Positions 26,233 to 34,976 of a stretch of DNA of 64,000 bases are shown here, piece by piece (position 1 is the stretch's first letter; every line of letters starts with the position of its first letter). The notes below the pieces were generated by a model. That model ran no database searches, was not told the origin of the DNA, and saw nothing but the letters and a program-made list of their open reading frames with translations. The stretch is taken from contig NZ_QCZD01000001.1 in NCBI RefSeq assembly GCF_003075045.1, forward strand, positions 868,001 through 932,000, given 5' to 3'. This DNA is from Maribacter litoralis (lineage in GTDB: Bacteria > Bacteroidota > Bacteroidia > Flavobacteriales > Flavobacteriaceae). A program made the position numbers and the translations under genes.

Positions 26233-27237
26233 TTACCAACCGCATAATGGTGTAAAGGCATTTTTACTTTCCGGTAGTTCTTTCATTAGCCATTTAGTAT
26301 TATAAATGGTATCCAAATAACGCTCGCCCCTATCACATAAGAACAATGCACAATTACTTTCTGCTTCAATATTCTTACTATACTTTTGAACGGCACTGAT
26401 CATTCCGCCAGATGAGCCTCCACAGAGAATTGCTTCTTTTTCAAGTAGATTCCAACATCCGCGGGCACAATCAACATCATCAACGTAAATCTGGTCAAAA
26501 ATTTTATCGGTATCTAAAAATTGGGAAGGAACGCCCGCTCCGTGACCAGGAATTAATCGCTTTAAAGGCGGACCGCCAAAGAGAACACTACCTACCGCGT
26601 CAACCGCAATAATTTTAGTGTCAAGATTATTCTCCACTATAAAATCTGCGCAACCCATTAGGGTTCCACAGGTACTCGTTGCCACGAACAAATAATCTAA
26701 TTTACCGTGCAGGGCATCCATAATTTCGGTCATTGTTTGATGATGCGTTAACGGGTTGTTTTGATTACCATATTGGTTGGACCAAAAACTATTGGGAATA
26801 GTATTCAGTAATTGTTGAACTTTTTCTAAACGCGCCCCTAAGTAACCTCCGTTATCTTTTGGCTTGGTTACTTTTTCAATACGTACACCATAGGTTTTAA
26901 GAATCTTTTCGGTATGCAAATTCAATTTTGGGTCTACTACAACAATTAGATGAAGTCCGTAATGTAAACAAGCCTGAGCCAAACCTACCGCCATATTACC
27001 AGAGCTAGATTCAATTACGGTATCTCCTTTTTTGACCTTGCCTTCTTCCATTGCCTTTTGAATAATAAAAAGAGCAGTTCTGTCTTTTATACTTCCGGCA
27101 GGGTTGGCAACCTCTAGTTTTCCAAAGAGGTTGAAATGATCGGTTTTTTCTATATTGTTAAGCTTTACCATTGGTGTTTTACCAACAGTGTCTATAATTG
27201 ATCTGGAAATAGATGTGGTTATATTTTGAATAATCAT
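26233..27237 (-). CDS. SbnA-like cysteine-synthase-family PLP enzyme
   Basis: This 334-residue fold-type II PLP enzyme carries Lys51 in NPAGSIKDR, SSSGNMAVGLAQACL, the PLP phosphate loop in STCGTLMG and the C-terminal GGSSGGMISA. It resembles SbnA, which joins O-phosphoserine and glutamate en route to 2,3-diaminopropionate, more than housekeeping cysteine synthase: residues near the substrate loop (NQYGNQNNPLTHHQT) and the tail (CALFLCDRGERYLDTIYN) fit. It is first in the operon. Cysteine synthase or cystathionine synthase activity remains an alternative. Confidence 0.8.
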   Translation of the reverse strand: MIIQNITTSISRSIIDTVGKTPMVKLNNIEKTDHFNLFGKLEVANPAGSIKDRTALFIIQKAMEEGKVKKGDTVIESSSGNMAVGLAQACLHYGLHLIVVVDPKLNLHTEKILKTYGVRIEKVTKPKDNGGYLGARLEKVQQLLNTIPNSFWSNQYGNQNNPLTHHQTMTEIMDALHGKLDYLFVATSTCGTLMGCADFIVENNLDTKIIAVDAVGSVLFGGPPLKRLIPGHGAGVPSQFLDTDKIFDQIYVDDVDCARGCWNLLEKEAILCGGSSGGMISAVQKYSKNIEAESNCALFLCDRGERYLDTIYNTKWLMKELPESKNAFTPLCGW

Positions 27238-27580
27238 GGGTTGCTTTTTTCATCCAATTGCGCTGAACTACAAGTGGTAATTTCATACGGATAAAAATAG
27301 TTTGACGTAAACTCTTACAATATCACGAAAAGTTAATTAAATAACTCTTTCAGTTTATCAGCTAAAAAACAACATGGATTAGGACTAAAAGCCTTCTCAT
27401 TTTAAGAATTAAAAACCTTTGTAGGCACTTACCAAATATTCTTCAGTAAATAATCAAATAGTATTAATTTAGACTCAAATATCTGACAACAAAAACTTTA
27501 AGATTATTTGTTGTTAAATCAACCAAATAAATCTAAAAAAATCCCTAATTTCAAGGGACTCAAACAAATAGGAAAAACGA
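27238..27580. other. Divergent intergenic region
   Basis: An AT-rich region of 343 bases between the SbnA-like gene (minus) and the IorA-type gene (plus). It should hold both promoters. I found no clear TAnnTTTG element and no RNA structure, only a weak 5-bp inverted repeat (TCCCT/AGGGA) near 27542-27557. Confidence 0.4.
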
Positions 27581-28045
27581 ATGGCAAATTTCAGTTTAAA
27601 AGTTAATGGAAAAACCCAAGAAATAGATGTAGATCCGTCTACACCAATGCTTTGGGTATTACGAGATCATTTAAAATTGGTAGGTACAAAATTTGGTTGT
27701 GGCATTGCTCAATGTGGGGCTTGTACAGTTCACTTAGGTGACAATGCGGTCAGATCTTGTCAATTACCGGTTTCTGCTGTTGGCGAACAATCGATAACTA
27801 CAATTGAAGGGCTTTCTGAAAACGGTGACCATCCTGTTCAAAAAGCATGGCTAGAGGAAGATGTTTACCAATGTGGATATTGCCAAGCTGGCCAAATTAT
27901 GAATGCCAGTGCATTTTTAAAACGAAACCCTAATCCTACGGATACTGAAATTGAGGATGCTATGAACGGAAATATCTGTCGTTGTGGCACTTATACGCGA
28001 ATTAAGAAGGCAATTAAGAATGCTGCCTCTATTTCAAACGCGTAG
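27581..28045 (+). CDS. (2Fe-2S) subunit of molybdenum hydroxylase (IorA-like)
   Basis: This 154-residue protein has two [2Fe-2S] sites. The N-terminal plant-ferredoxin-type cysteines are in [16 protein letters not shown] plus VRSC. The C-terminal site is in [10 protein letters not shown] and [11 protein letters not shown]. This is the small subunit of xanthine-oxidase-family enzymes of the isoquinoline 1-oxidoreductase type, passing electrons from the molybdenum centre. The large subunit gene follows. No FAD subunit gene is present, as in other IorAB enzymes, so electrons probably go to a membrane carrier. The substrate is unknown. Confidence 0.93.
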   Translation: MANFSLKVNGKTQEIDVDPSTPMLWVLRDHLKLVGTKFGCGIAQCGACTVHLGDNAVRSCQLPVSAVGEQSITTIEGLSENGDHPVQKAWLEEDVYQCGYCQAGQIMNASAFLKRNPNPTDTEIEDAMNGNICRCGTYTRIKKAIKNAASISNA

Positions 28046-28092
28046 TTAAATTGCCCCAATTTTGGGATATTAACCTTCAAAAAAACAAACAC

Positions 28093-30297
28093 ATGACACT
28101 CATTAAAACTTCATATAATAGACGTTCTTTCTTAAAAAGTGGTGCGTTAGCAGGTGGCGGAATGATATTAGGCTTCAGTTGGCTGGCTTCTTGTAAACCT
28201 ACGCCCGAACAAGTAAATAACATGCCAAAAGAATGGTTCAATATTAACGGCTTTCTTAAAATTGGCGATAATGGCATGGTAACGATCATGTCGCCAAACC
28301 CTGAAATCGGTCAGAACGTAAAAACTTCTATGCCAATGATCATTGCAGATGAACTTGGCGTAGATTGGAAAGACGTAATCGTAGAACAAGCTCCTTTAAA
28401 TACCGATATTTTCCAAAGACAATTGGCGGGCGGTAGTCAATCTATACGTGCTGGTTGGTCGGGATTAAGAATGGCCGGCGCTACTGCAAGACATATGTTA
28501 GTCGCTGCAGCTGCAGATACCTGGCAAGTTGATGCCTCTGAAATTACGGTGGATAACGGTGTAATCAGTCACACTGCAACGAACAATTCTGCAGGTTTCG
28601 GTGACATGGCTTCAAAAGCTGCAACCATGTCAGTACCCGAAGAGGTTCAACTGAAAGAAACATCTGATTTTAATATTATAGGTACAGATAAAAGAAATGT
28701 TGACGGACCAAATTTGGTAACCGGTAAACCGTTGTTCGGTATAGACATTCAAGAAGAGGGAATGATGATCGCTATGATCGTGCATCCACCGGCATTTGGA
28801 CTCACATACAAATCTATGGATGCCGAAACCGTAAAATCCATGCCCGGTATTAAAGATGTATTCCCTATTGACGTTTATCCAGACGATGTAGAAAAACAAT
28901 GGTCTGACGGTGGTGCCATAAATAAGTTAGTAGCCATTGTTGGAGAAACTACATGGCAATGTATGCAAGCAAAAAAAGCATTGAAAGTAGAATGGGAAGA
29001 ATCATCTGTTCTAGAAAGTACTGAAGGGCATGATGAAGCTTTAACAAAATTATTGAACACCTCAGCTAAAGCTCCTGCACGTAAAGATGGTGATGTGGCC
29101 GGCGCTTTCAAAAACGCAGCTCAAATAATAGAACGAACATATAGTGCTCCATTTTTAGCGCATAATACGATGGAACCCATGAATTTCTTTGCCGATGTAA
29201 ATGGGGAAAGAGCGTTATTGAACGGACCTATACAGACTCCCGAGTTTTTAGAGAAAACCTTGGCATCTCGATTAAATTTGCCTGTTGAAAAAATTGATAT
29301 AAAAATGACCCGTATGGGTGGCGGATTCGGTAGACGTCTATATGGAACATTTGGCGTTGAGGCGGCGGTAATTTCGCAAAAAATGCAAGCACCAATTAAA
29401 CTGGTGTACACTCGTGAAGATGACATGACCCAAGGTACTTACAGACCTACCTATAAAGTAAAATACAAGGCTGGTCTGGATAATGAAGGTAACCTAATAG
29501 CGTGGCATGTTAAAGGAGCGGGATCAAATGATGACCTTCTCTTTGAAAACAGATTTCCTGCTGGTGCGGTAGATAACTACTTAGCCGAGAAATTCAGTTT
29601 AGAAACAAATGTTACTACCGGAGCATGGCGTGCGCCACGTTCTAATTTTGTTGCCGGGGCAGAACAAGCTTTTATTGACGAAGTTGCAGAAGCGGCTGGT
29701 AAAGACCCTATAGATTTTAGATTAGAACTATTCGATAGAGCTATTAAAGATCCTGTTGGTGAGCCTGAAAAAAATGATTACGATCCAGAACGCTATGCAG
29801 GAGTATTAAAATTGGTAAAAGAAAAATCTGATTGGAACTCTTCACAGAACAACGGTAAATCTAGAGGAGTTTCAGCATATTACTGCCATAATTCTTACGT
29901 GGCACAAGTATTGGACTTAAATAATGATACAGATTCGCCAAAGGTAGATAAGGTTTGGTGTGCGGTTGATTGCGGAATTGTTATTAACCCAATGGCAGCA
30001 AAAAATCAAATAGAAGGTGGTATTATCGATGGTATTGGCCATGCTACTTATAGTGAAATGACCTTTGAAAATGGTCAGCCACAACATAAAAATTTTGATA
30101 CCTATCGCTTAATAAGACATAAAGAAGCACCTAAAGAAATTGAAACCTTCTTTGTTGATAACGGTATAGATCCGACAGGCTTGGGTGAGCCTTCTTTACC
30201 GCCAATTGTGGGCGCATTAGCAAATGCCCTTTATAAAGCTACCGGTCAAAGACATTATAATCAACCTTTTATTACAGAGAAATCTGTGATAGGTTAA
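28093..30297 (+). CDS. Molybdopterin-binding subunit of aldehyde/isoquinoline oxidoreductase (IorB-like)
   Basis: The frame extends to 28051, but that start would be TTG. The ATG at 28093 (MTLIKTSYNRRSFLKSGALA) starts a twin-arginine signal followed by a hydrophobic stretch and a lipobox-like LASC. The protein is about 734 residues. Molybdopterin-contact motifs include GGSQSIR, RMGGGFGRRLYG, GAWRAPRSNFVAGAEQAF and the catalytic Glu region GLGEPSLPPI. Tat export places the enzyme in the periplasm, probably carrying the small subunit with it. No maturation (XdhC/CoxI) gene is adjacent. The substrate is likely an aldehyde or N-heterocycle, which is inference. Confidence 0.92.
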   Translation: MTLIKTSYNRRSFLKSGALAGGGMILGFSWLASCKPTPEQVNNMPKEWFNINGFLKIGDNGMVTIMSPNPEIGQNVKTSMPMIIADELGVDWKDVIVEQAPLNTDIFQRQLAGGSQSIRAGWSGLRMAGATARHMLVAAAADTWQVDASEITVDNGVISHTATNNSAGFGDMASKAATMSVPEEVQLKETSDFNIIGTDKRNVDGPNLVTGKPLFGIDIQEEGMMIAMIVHPPAFGLTYKSMDAETVKSMPGIKDVFPIDVYPDDVEKQWSDGGAINKLVAIVGETTWQCMQAKKALKVEWEESSVLESTEGHDEALTKLLNTSAKAPARKDGDVAGAFKNAAQIIERTYSAPFLAHNTMEPMNFFADVNGERALLNGPIQTPEFLEKTLASRLNLPVEKIDIKMTRMGGGFGRRLYGTFGVEAAVISQKMQAPIKLVYTREDDMTQGTYRPTYKVKYKAGLDNEGNLIAWHVKGAGSNDDLLFENRFPAGAVDNYLAEKFSLETNVTTGAWRAPRSNFVAGAEQAFIDEVAEAAGKDPIDFRLELFDRAIKDPVGEPEKNDYDPERYAGVLKLVKEKSDWNSSQNNGKSRGVSAYYCHNSYVAQVLDLNNDTDSPKVDKVWCAVDCGIVINPMAAKNQIEGGIIDGIGHATYSEMTFENGQPQHKNFDTYRLIRHKEAPKEIETFFVDNGIDPTGLGEPSLPPIVGALANALYKATGQRHYNQPFITEKSVIG

Positions 30298-30321
30298 AGC
30301 CCTTATGCTATTGTAATATTG

Positions 30322-30352
30322 AAACGCCAGATTTTTTGTCTGGTGTTTTTTT
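30322..30352 (+). terminator. Terminator after the IorAB-type genes
   Basis: The arms ACGCCAGA and TCTGGTGT form an 8-bp stem with one G-T pair, followed by seven T. Confidence 0.75.
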
Positions 30353-30363
30353 AGTTCAAAAAG

Positions 30364-31239
30364 CTATATTTTAAATTTCAATACTGCCCTTACATAGCTT
30401 CTTGAGTCATTATCTATAGTAAGTATCGTATTATTGTCGCCATCTTTCAACTTATTGCTAAGATTAAAATTATAAGCTGCCCTTAGATCTAACTGAAGGT
30501 GATTGGTAAAATGATATTCATATTGAAGACCTCCATTGATCAACGACATATTTATAAGTTCCGCTATTTCCGTTTCATTAACCAAAGCCCCGTTTTGCAC
30601 ATTTGAAGTAAAACCGTCTAGCTGGGCAAACAACTTAAGCCTGTGCCTATCTGAAATATGATATTGTAAATTGGTTTTAGGAATTCCTAGGTTATAAGAC
30701 CAATCTGCACTGAATTTCTTGTAATAACTTATAAATGGCAAGGGAAATAAATAGCCTCTATTTTGCGAATACGATAGTCCAATAATTAAACGAGAAGGTT
30801 TATACTCATCTTCATATTTTTTAATAAAAACCAAGTCGCCCGAAAAGACAATATCATCTACCGTAAGATTTCTTGCCGTATGGTTAGTGCTTATACCAGG
30901 TTGAAACCTAAAGCCTAACCTCCAATCATTTTTTAATGGTTGTGTGTAGCCTATTGTAAAATCAAGTAATCTAAAATCGTCTAATTGATTTCTATTAAAA
31001 GGCAATTCTTCATCTTTGAACCGCAAATGAATATCACTGTAATCAAAACCTAAAAACAGATACTTTCCCTCCCCTTTTAATGGAATGGGTGCATTGATCA
31101 TAACCCTAGAACGGGTATACTCAACATCAGAATTTTTATTGGGGATAAAAGTAAAGTCTATTCTTGCCAAATCGCTCAATTGAGCTTGTAGCGTAAAGGT
31201 TGTCAAGAATAAAAAAAGGATTAGAAATCTCAGCTGCAT
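30364..31239 (-). CDS. Outer-membrane beta-barrel protein (DUF6268-like)
   Basis: This 291-residue protein has a signal peptide (about 1-20, ending TLQAQ) and alternating amphipathic strands throughout. It ends on aromatic/hydrophobic-alternating YVRAVLKFKI, typical of an outer-membrane beta-barrel. Its size and motifs such as GKYLFLGFDYSDIHLRF fit the DUF6268 family of Bacteroidota. The function is unknown. It converges on the IorB-type gene and has its own orientation, with no obvious operon partner. Confidence 0.7.
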   Translation of the reverse strand: MQLRFLILFLFLTTFTLQAQLSDLARIDFTFIPNKNSDVEYTRSRVMINAPIPLKGEGKYLFLGFDYSDIHLRFKDEELPFNRNQLDDFRLLDFTIGYTQPLKNDWRLGFRFQPGISTNHTARNLTVDDIVFSGDLVFIKKYEDEYKPSRLIIGLSYSQNRGYLFPLPFISYYKKFSADWSYNLGIPKTNLQYHISDRHRLKLFAQLDGFTSNVQNGALVNETEIAELINMSLINGGLQYEYHFTNHLQLDLRAAYNFNLSNKLKDGDNNTILTIDNDSRSYVRAVLKFKI

Positions 31240-31348
31240 GCAATTGTACTTACCATCTATCTAATTAAGGATAATGCAAGTACCGCATTTTTATTGTTGT
31301 TGAATAGTGCTAATACATATAAAAGTATCTTAAAAGATAGTGAACTGT

Positions 31349-32824
31349 CTATAATTCTAAAACCTTGGTCACCCTTGCCAATTCTTTATCGAATAGTTCT
31401 TTGGTAACTTTTTGGGTATAAAAAGGAACCATTGCATTTAACTTTTCTTTTCCTTGAACCGAGTTTATAAGTTCCGGAAATGCTTTTTCAATGACATCGA
31501 GCATAATTTTTACTGAGGTAGAAGCTCCTGGTGATGCACCTAACAAACAAGTTATTCTGCCATCTTTACTACTTACAAGTTGAGTTCCGAATTCTAAAGA
31601 TCCTCCTTCAAACTCATCTCTTTTAATGGTTTGAACACGCTGACCGGCAACCAAAATTTCCCAATCTTCATTTTTTGCATCTTTAACAAACTCACGTAGC
31701 AATGCCATGCGGTCGTCAAAACTCATGGCAACCTGCTCTATCAAGTATTTGGTCAACGGAAGATTATGCCAAAACACACCCCACATGGAAGGAATATTAT
31801 CAAAATTGATAGACTTGAATAGATCTAAATACGAGCCTTCTTTTAAAAACTTAGGACTAAACCCAGCAAACGGACCAAACAAGAGCTCTCTTTTACCGTC
31901 AATATATCTGGTATCTAAATGCGGTACTGACATAGGTGGATCTCCAATACCCGCCTTACTGTACACTTTAGCATTGTGTTGCTTTATAATATCTTCGTTC
32001 TTACAGACCAACCACTCGCCGCTTACAGGAAAACCACCGTAACCGTCTTTTTCCTCAATCTCAACTTTCTGTAGCAACAAAAGGCTACCACCACCGGCAC
32101 CGATAAAAACATGCTTGGCATCTACCGTATTCTTATCACCCGTTTTTAAATTTTCCATCTTTACCAACCAATCTTCATCATGATCTGGATCGATATCTTC
32201 AACCTCTGTATTGAATAATACTTTGGTATCATATTCATCATTTAGTATGGCAAACAATTTTTCGGTTAATGAACCATAGTTCATCTCTGTTCCTCTTTCT
32301 ATTCTTGAAGCTGCCATAACCTCATCTTCTGTACGCTTATGCATCATTAAAGGGAACCACTCTTTCATTTTCGCTATATCCCTTGAAAACTCAATAGTGT
32401 TGAACATAAAATGTTCTTTAAAGGCTTTGTAACGGTCTTCTAGATAATCTGCATTCTCTTTACCCCTTACCCAACTGTGATGGGGCACCGGTGCAATAAA
32501 TGATCTTGGATCATCGATCAGACCTTGTTCAACAAGGAAGGACCAGAATTGCTTTGAGGTTTCAAACTGCGTACAAATATTAATTGCCTTATTAATATCA
32601 ATTGTACCATCTTCGGTTTGCGGAGTATAATTCAATTCACAAAGGGCAGAATGTCCTGTACCGGCATTGTTCCAAGCAGCTGAACTTTCTTGTGCAACCT
32701 TATCTAACCGTTCAACGATCAGCACGTTAAGATCTGGCTTCAACTGTTTTACCAATAAAGCCAAGGTAGCGCTCATGATACCTGCGCCTACACAAATAAG
32801 GTCGTATTCTTCTCTCAGTTCCAT
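31349..32824 (-). CDS. mqo: Malate:quinone oxidoreductase
   Basis: This 491-residue FAD enzyme oxidises malate to oxaloacetate and reduces membrane quinone, a TCA-cycle step at the inner membrane. It starts with the FAD motif DLICVGAGIMSATLALLV and shows AAWNNAGTGHSALCELNYTP, FPVSGEWLVC, SVPHLDTRYIDGKRELLFGP and GQRVQTIKRD, all strongly diagnostic for Mqo. The C-terminal CLLGASPGASTSVKIMLDVI is also conserved. It is a single-gene unit. The identity is clear. Confidence 0.97.
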   Translation of the reverse strand: MELREEYDLICVGAGIMSATLALLVKQLKPDLNVLIVERLDKVAQESSAAWNNAGTGHSALCELNYTPQTEDGTIDINKAINICTQFETSKQFWSFLVEQGLIDDPRSFIAPVPHHSWVRGKENADYLEDRYKAFKEHFMFNTIEFSRDIAKMKEWFPLMMHKRTEDEVMAASRIERGTEMNYGSLTEKLFAILNDEYDTKVLFNTEVEDIDPDHDEDWLVKMENLKTGDKNTVDAKHVFIGAGGGSLLLLQKVEIEEKDGYGGFPVSGEWLVCKNEDIIKQHNAKVYSKAGIGDPPMSVPHLDTRYIDGKRELLFGPFAGFSPKFLKEGSYLDLFKSINFDNIPSMWGVFWHNLPLTKYLIEQVAMSFDDRMALLREFVKDAKNEDWEILVAGQRVQTIKRDEFEGGSLEFGTQLVSSKDGRITCLLGASPGASTSVKIMLDVIEKAFPELINSVQGKEKLNAMVPFYTQKVTKELFDKELARVTKVLEL

Positions 32825-32916
32825 TATCTCTACTTTTTTACTACTAAGTTGGTAATAATTTGTAACAAAATTTTATTCAAGCTACTAATTAGTTATTAAT
32901 CCTAAAATAAATATCC

Positions 32917-33321
32917 TTGAATACAAAAATATTAATGACTTTTAGCTCCTTGTTTTTAGCGATTATGGGGCTAACTATTTCTTTTTTGCCAAATGAACTA
33001 ATTAACTATCTAGACATTGAATCAAATATTATAACAATACTTTTCATAAAAATCTTAGGTGCATTGTATATGGCGTTTGGAATTTTAAATTGGATGGCGA
33101 GAGGAACATTATTTGGAGGAATTTACAATAGACCAATTACTATGGGGAATTTAATGCATTTTGGAGTTGGAGCAATTGCATTAGTAAAAGTTGCATCTAA
33201 CAGTGCCAATTATTCAGAAATTATAATTCCTCTAACTGTAATTTATATAATCTTCGCGCTATTTTTCCTGTACATTTTTAAAACCAGCCCTGCCACTATA
33301 GAAGGCAAAAACAATTCCTAA
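32917..33321 (+). CDS. Small four-helix membrane protein, unknown function
   Basis: The 134-residue reading has four predicted membrane helices (FSSLFLAIMGLTISFL; IITILFIKILGALYMAFGIL; GAIALVKVA; IPLTVIYIIFALFFLYIF). The first codon is TTG at 32917. An ATG at 32935 (MTFSSLFLAI) is the alternative and shortens the protein by six residues. TTG keeps a basic N-terminus before helix 1, so I kept it. Proteins of this type are common in Flavobacteria, but I know no function. It is divergent from mqo. Confidence 0.65.
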   Translation: MNTKILMTFSSLFLAIMGLTISFLPNELINYLDIESNIITILFIKILGALYMAFGILNWMARGTLFGGIYNRPITMGNLMHFGVGAIALVKVASNSANYSEIIIPLTVIYIIFALFFLYIFKTSPATIEGKNNS

Positions 33322-33419
33322 CAATAGGATGTTTTAAAACCAATGTCTAGAATTCAAGTAAAATTTTATTTAGTAAATATGCGTTCAAATACCTAAAACG
33401 TAAATACCTATACCTTAAA

Positions 33420-34763
33420 CTAGTCCATCACAAACTTAAATCCCGCGGTGACGATACTAGAACTAAAGCTATTGTCCCTATCATATTTATAAAACTTCAA
33501 ATCAATACTTTTAAGCCCGAGTTTCCAGATATGCATTTTTGTAAAAATATCCGTGTAGGAAAGGCCCATACCAAATTGATTTGCCGAATATTTTGACAAA
33601 TCATAATCTGAGGTATAAAACGTATCAGTAGAAAGTGCTTCTTCATATTCAAAGAAATAATCTGCGGCAGTTTGTTGGTAATATCTATAGGATGGGTATA
33701 CCGTAAACTTATCTGAAAGCTTAATAGGCACCTCTACACTTGCAGTATGGGAGTTTATACCCCAATCATCGTAGTAATACCGATAATAGGAACGTAAAAC
33801 AACACTCTCATTTATATACCAATTTAATCTACCGCCACCCGCAACTTTAAAGCGGCTATCGGGTAGTTGCTCAATAGCATCCGCGAGTTGAAATTCTTGA
33901 ATAAATGAATCGGCTACATCGGCAAAATAAACACGTTGAAAAGGTGTACTTAGTAAACCATCTTGTTTTACAAAATCTAGAGCCAATGAACCTTGAAGAA
34001 TTTTACCTAGAATTTGAGAAAAGCCCAAACCTACGGAATAAGAATTTCTTGTTTCATCTGCAAAATTCTCAAAAGTAGGACTGTAATCTGTGTTGCCGGT
34101 AATTGTTTTGTTTGAAAAGAATCCGTTATCCAAACCATTTGCCCCACTTACAAAAGGCCTTAGTTCCGTTGGGTAAATTGGAGTCCAGGTATCCAAGAAA
34201 ATATTGGCATTAATACTTACTTCGGTATTTTTTTCATTGAAGAGTTTTGTAAATGCTCCTCCGAATCCGAATGAAAAATAATCATATTCCGATGATACCG
34301 ATAGATTTCCAGAGAACATAGTATTTCTATCATCTGAACTATGCGTATATGTGCCCGACAAGTTGGTCCATACATCTGATCTGGAAGCTCCGGAGCTTGC
34401 CACAAATGAATCTGCCCGCTCATTGCCATCAAATGGATCTACATTACTTGAAGATGCAGATGTATAGGCAGAAACCCCTGCATCAATAATTAAAACATCA
34501 TCATCACTTAAAGGTACCGATATTATGATTGTTCCCGTTACATCGGTAAGCTCTTCTGTTCCCCTTCCGCCGGTCACGGCAGCATTATCACCATCTTGAC
34601 CATAGTAGCTACTTAAGAAATCTACTTCTGTAGTTTCTAATACACGTTTTTTATAGGAATTTGCAGTATTCATATTTTGTTGGGCATGACCAAAACCCCA
34701 CATTAAAAATGCGACCAGTAAACCTAAAAATCTGAATCTTTGTATTTGTTGTTGCATTATCAC
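33420..34763 (-). CDS. DUF3570 outer-membrane beta-barrel protein
   Basis: This 447-residue protein has a signal peptide (about 1-28, ending FGHAQ) and a long run of amphipathic strands ending YDRDNSFSSSIVTAGFKFVM, which indicates an outer-membrane barrel. The overall layout (VDFLSSYYGQDGDNAAVTGG, then TELRPFVSG) fits DUF3570. Residues 123-127 read SSGAS, similar to the Ser/Thr-Gly-Ala-Thr/Ser core that ApbE uses for covalent FMN attachment. It is last in a four-gene operon containing apbE, so it may be a flavinylated or redox-linked barrel. That idea is inference. Confidence 0.82.
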   Translation of the reverse strand: MIMQQQIQRFRFLGLLVAFLMWGFGHAQQNMNTANSYKKRVLETTEVDFLSSYYGQDGDNAAVTGGRGTEELTDVTGTIIISVPLSDDDVLIIDAGVSAYTSASSSNVDPFDGNERADSFVASSGASRSDVWTNLSGTYTHSSDDRNTMFSGNLSVSSEYDYFSFGFGGAFTKLFNEKNTEVSINANIFLDTWTPIYPTELRPFVSGANGLDNGFFSNKTITGNTDYSPTFENFADETRNSYSVGLGFSQILGKILQGSLALDFVKQDGLLSTPFQRVYFADVADSFIQEFQLADAIEQLPDSRFKVAGGGRLNWYINESVVLRSYYRYYYDDWGINSHTASVEVPIKLSDKFTVYPSYRYYQQTAADYFFEYEEALSTDTFYTSDYDLSKYSANQFGMGLSYTDIFTKMHIWKLGLKSIDLKFYKYDRDNSFSSSIVTAGFKFVMD

Positions 34764-34766
34764 TTA

Positions 34767-34976
34767 CTAATTACAGCCGCATCCGCCACCAGTTTTACCT
34801 CCATTAGCACCAACAGCAGCTTCTCTATAAGAATGCATGGTAATAACGTTTCTATCGCACTTTTTATCTTGTAAGGTCATATCGGGATCATTGATATTCA
34901 CTTTATCATACTCTTTCAACACCGTGCAACTGCTAAGACTACCTAATAGCATTAGAATAATTGAAATCTTCTTCAT
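34767..34976 (-). CDS. DUF4266 small lipoprotein
   Basis: This 69-residue protein has a lipoprotein signal (LLGSLSSC, lipidated Cys about 17) and a short mature part ending GGKTGGGCGCN. The C-terminal CxC after a glycine-rich stretch is characteristic of DUF4266. The start overlaps the apbE stop as ATGA, indicating translational coupling. The DUF3570 gene follows after three bases. The CxC tail could bind a metal or take part in thiol exchange with the thioredoxin-like protein encoded upstream. That is a guess from the operon. Confidence 0.85.
   Translation of the reverse strand: MKKISIILMLLGSLSSCTVLKEYDKVNINDPDMTLQDKKCDRNVITMHSYREAAVGANGGKTGGGCGCN

Noticed and set aside
28051-28092. Extended N-terminus for the molybdopterin subunit
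   Set aside because: It would need a TTG start six bases after the previous stop and would place 14 residues before the twin-arginine signal. The ATG at 28093 is better.
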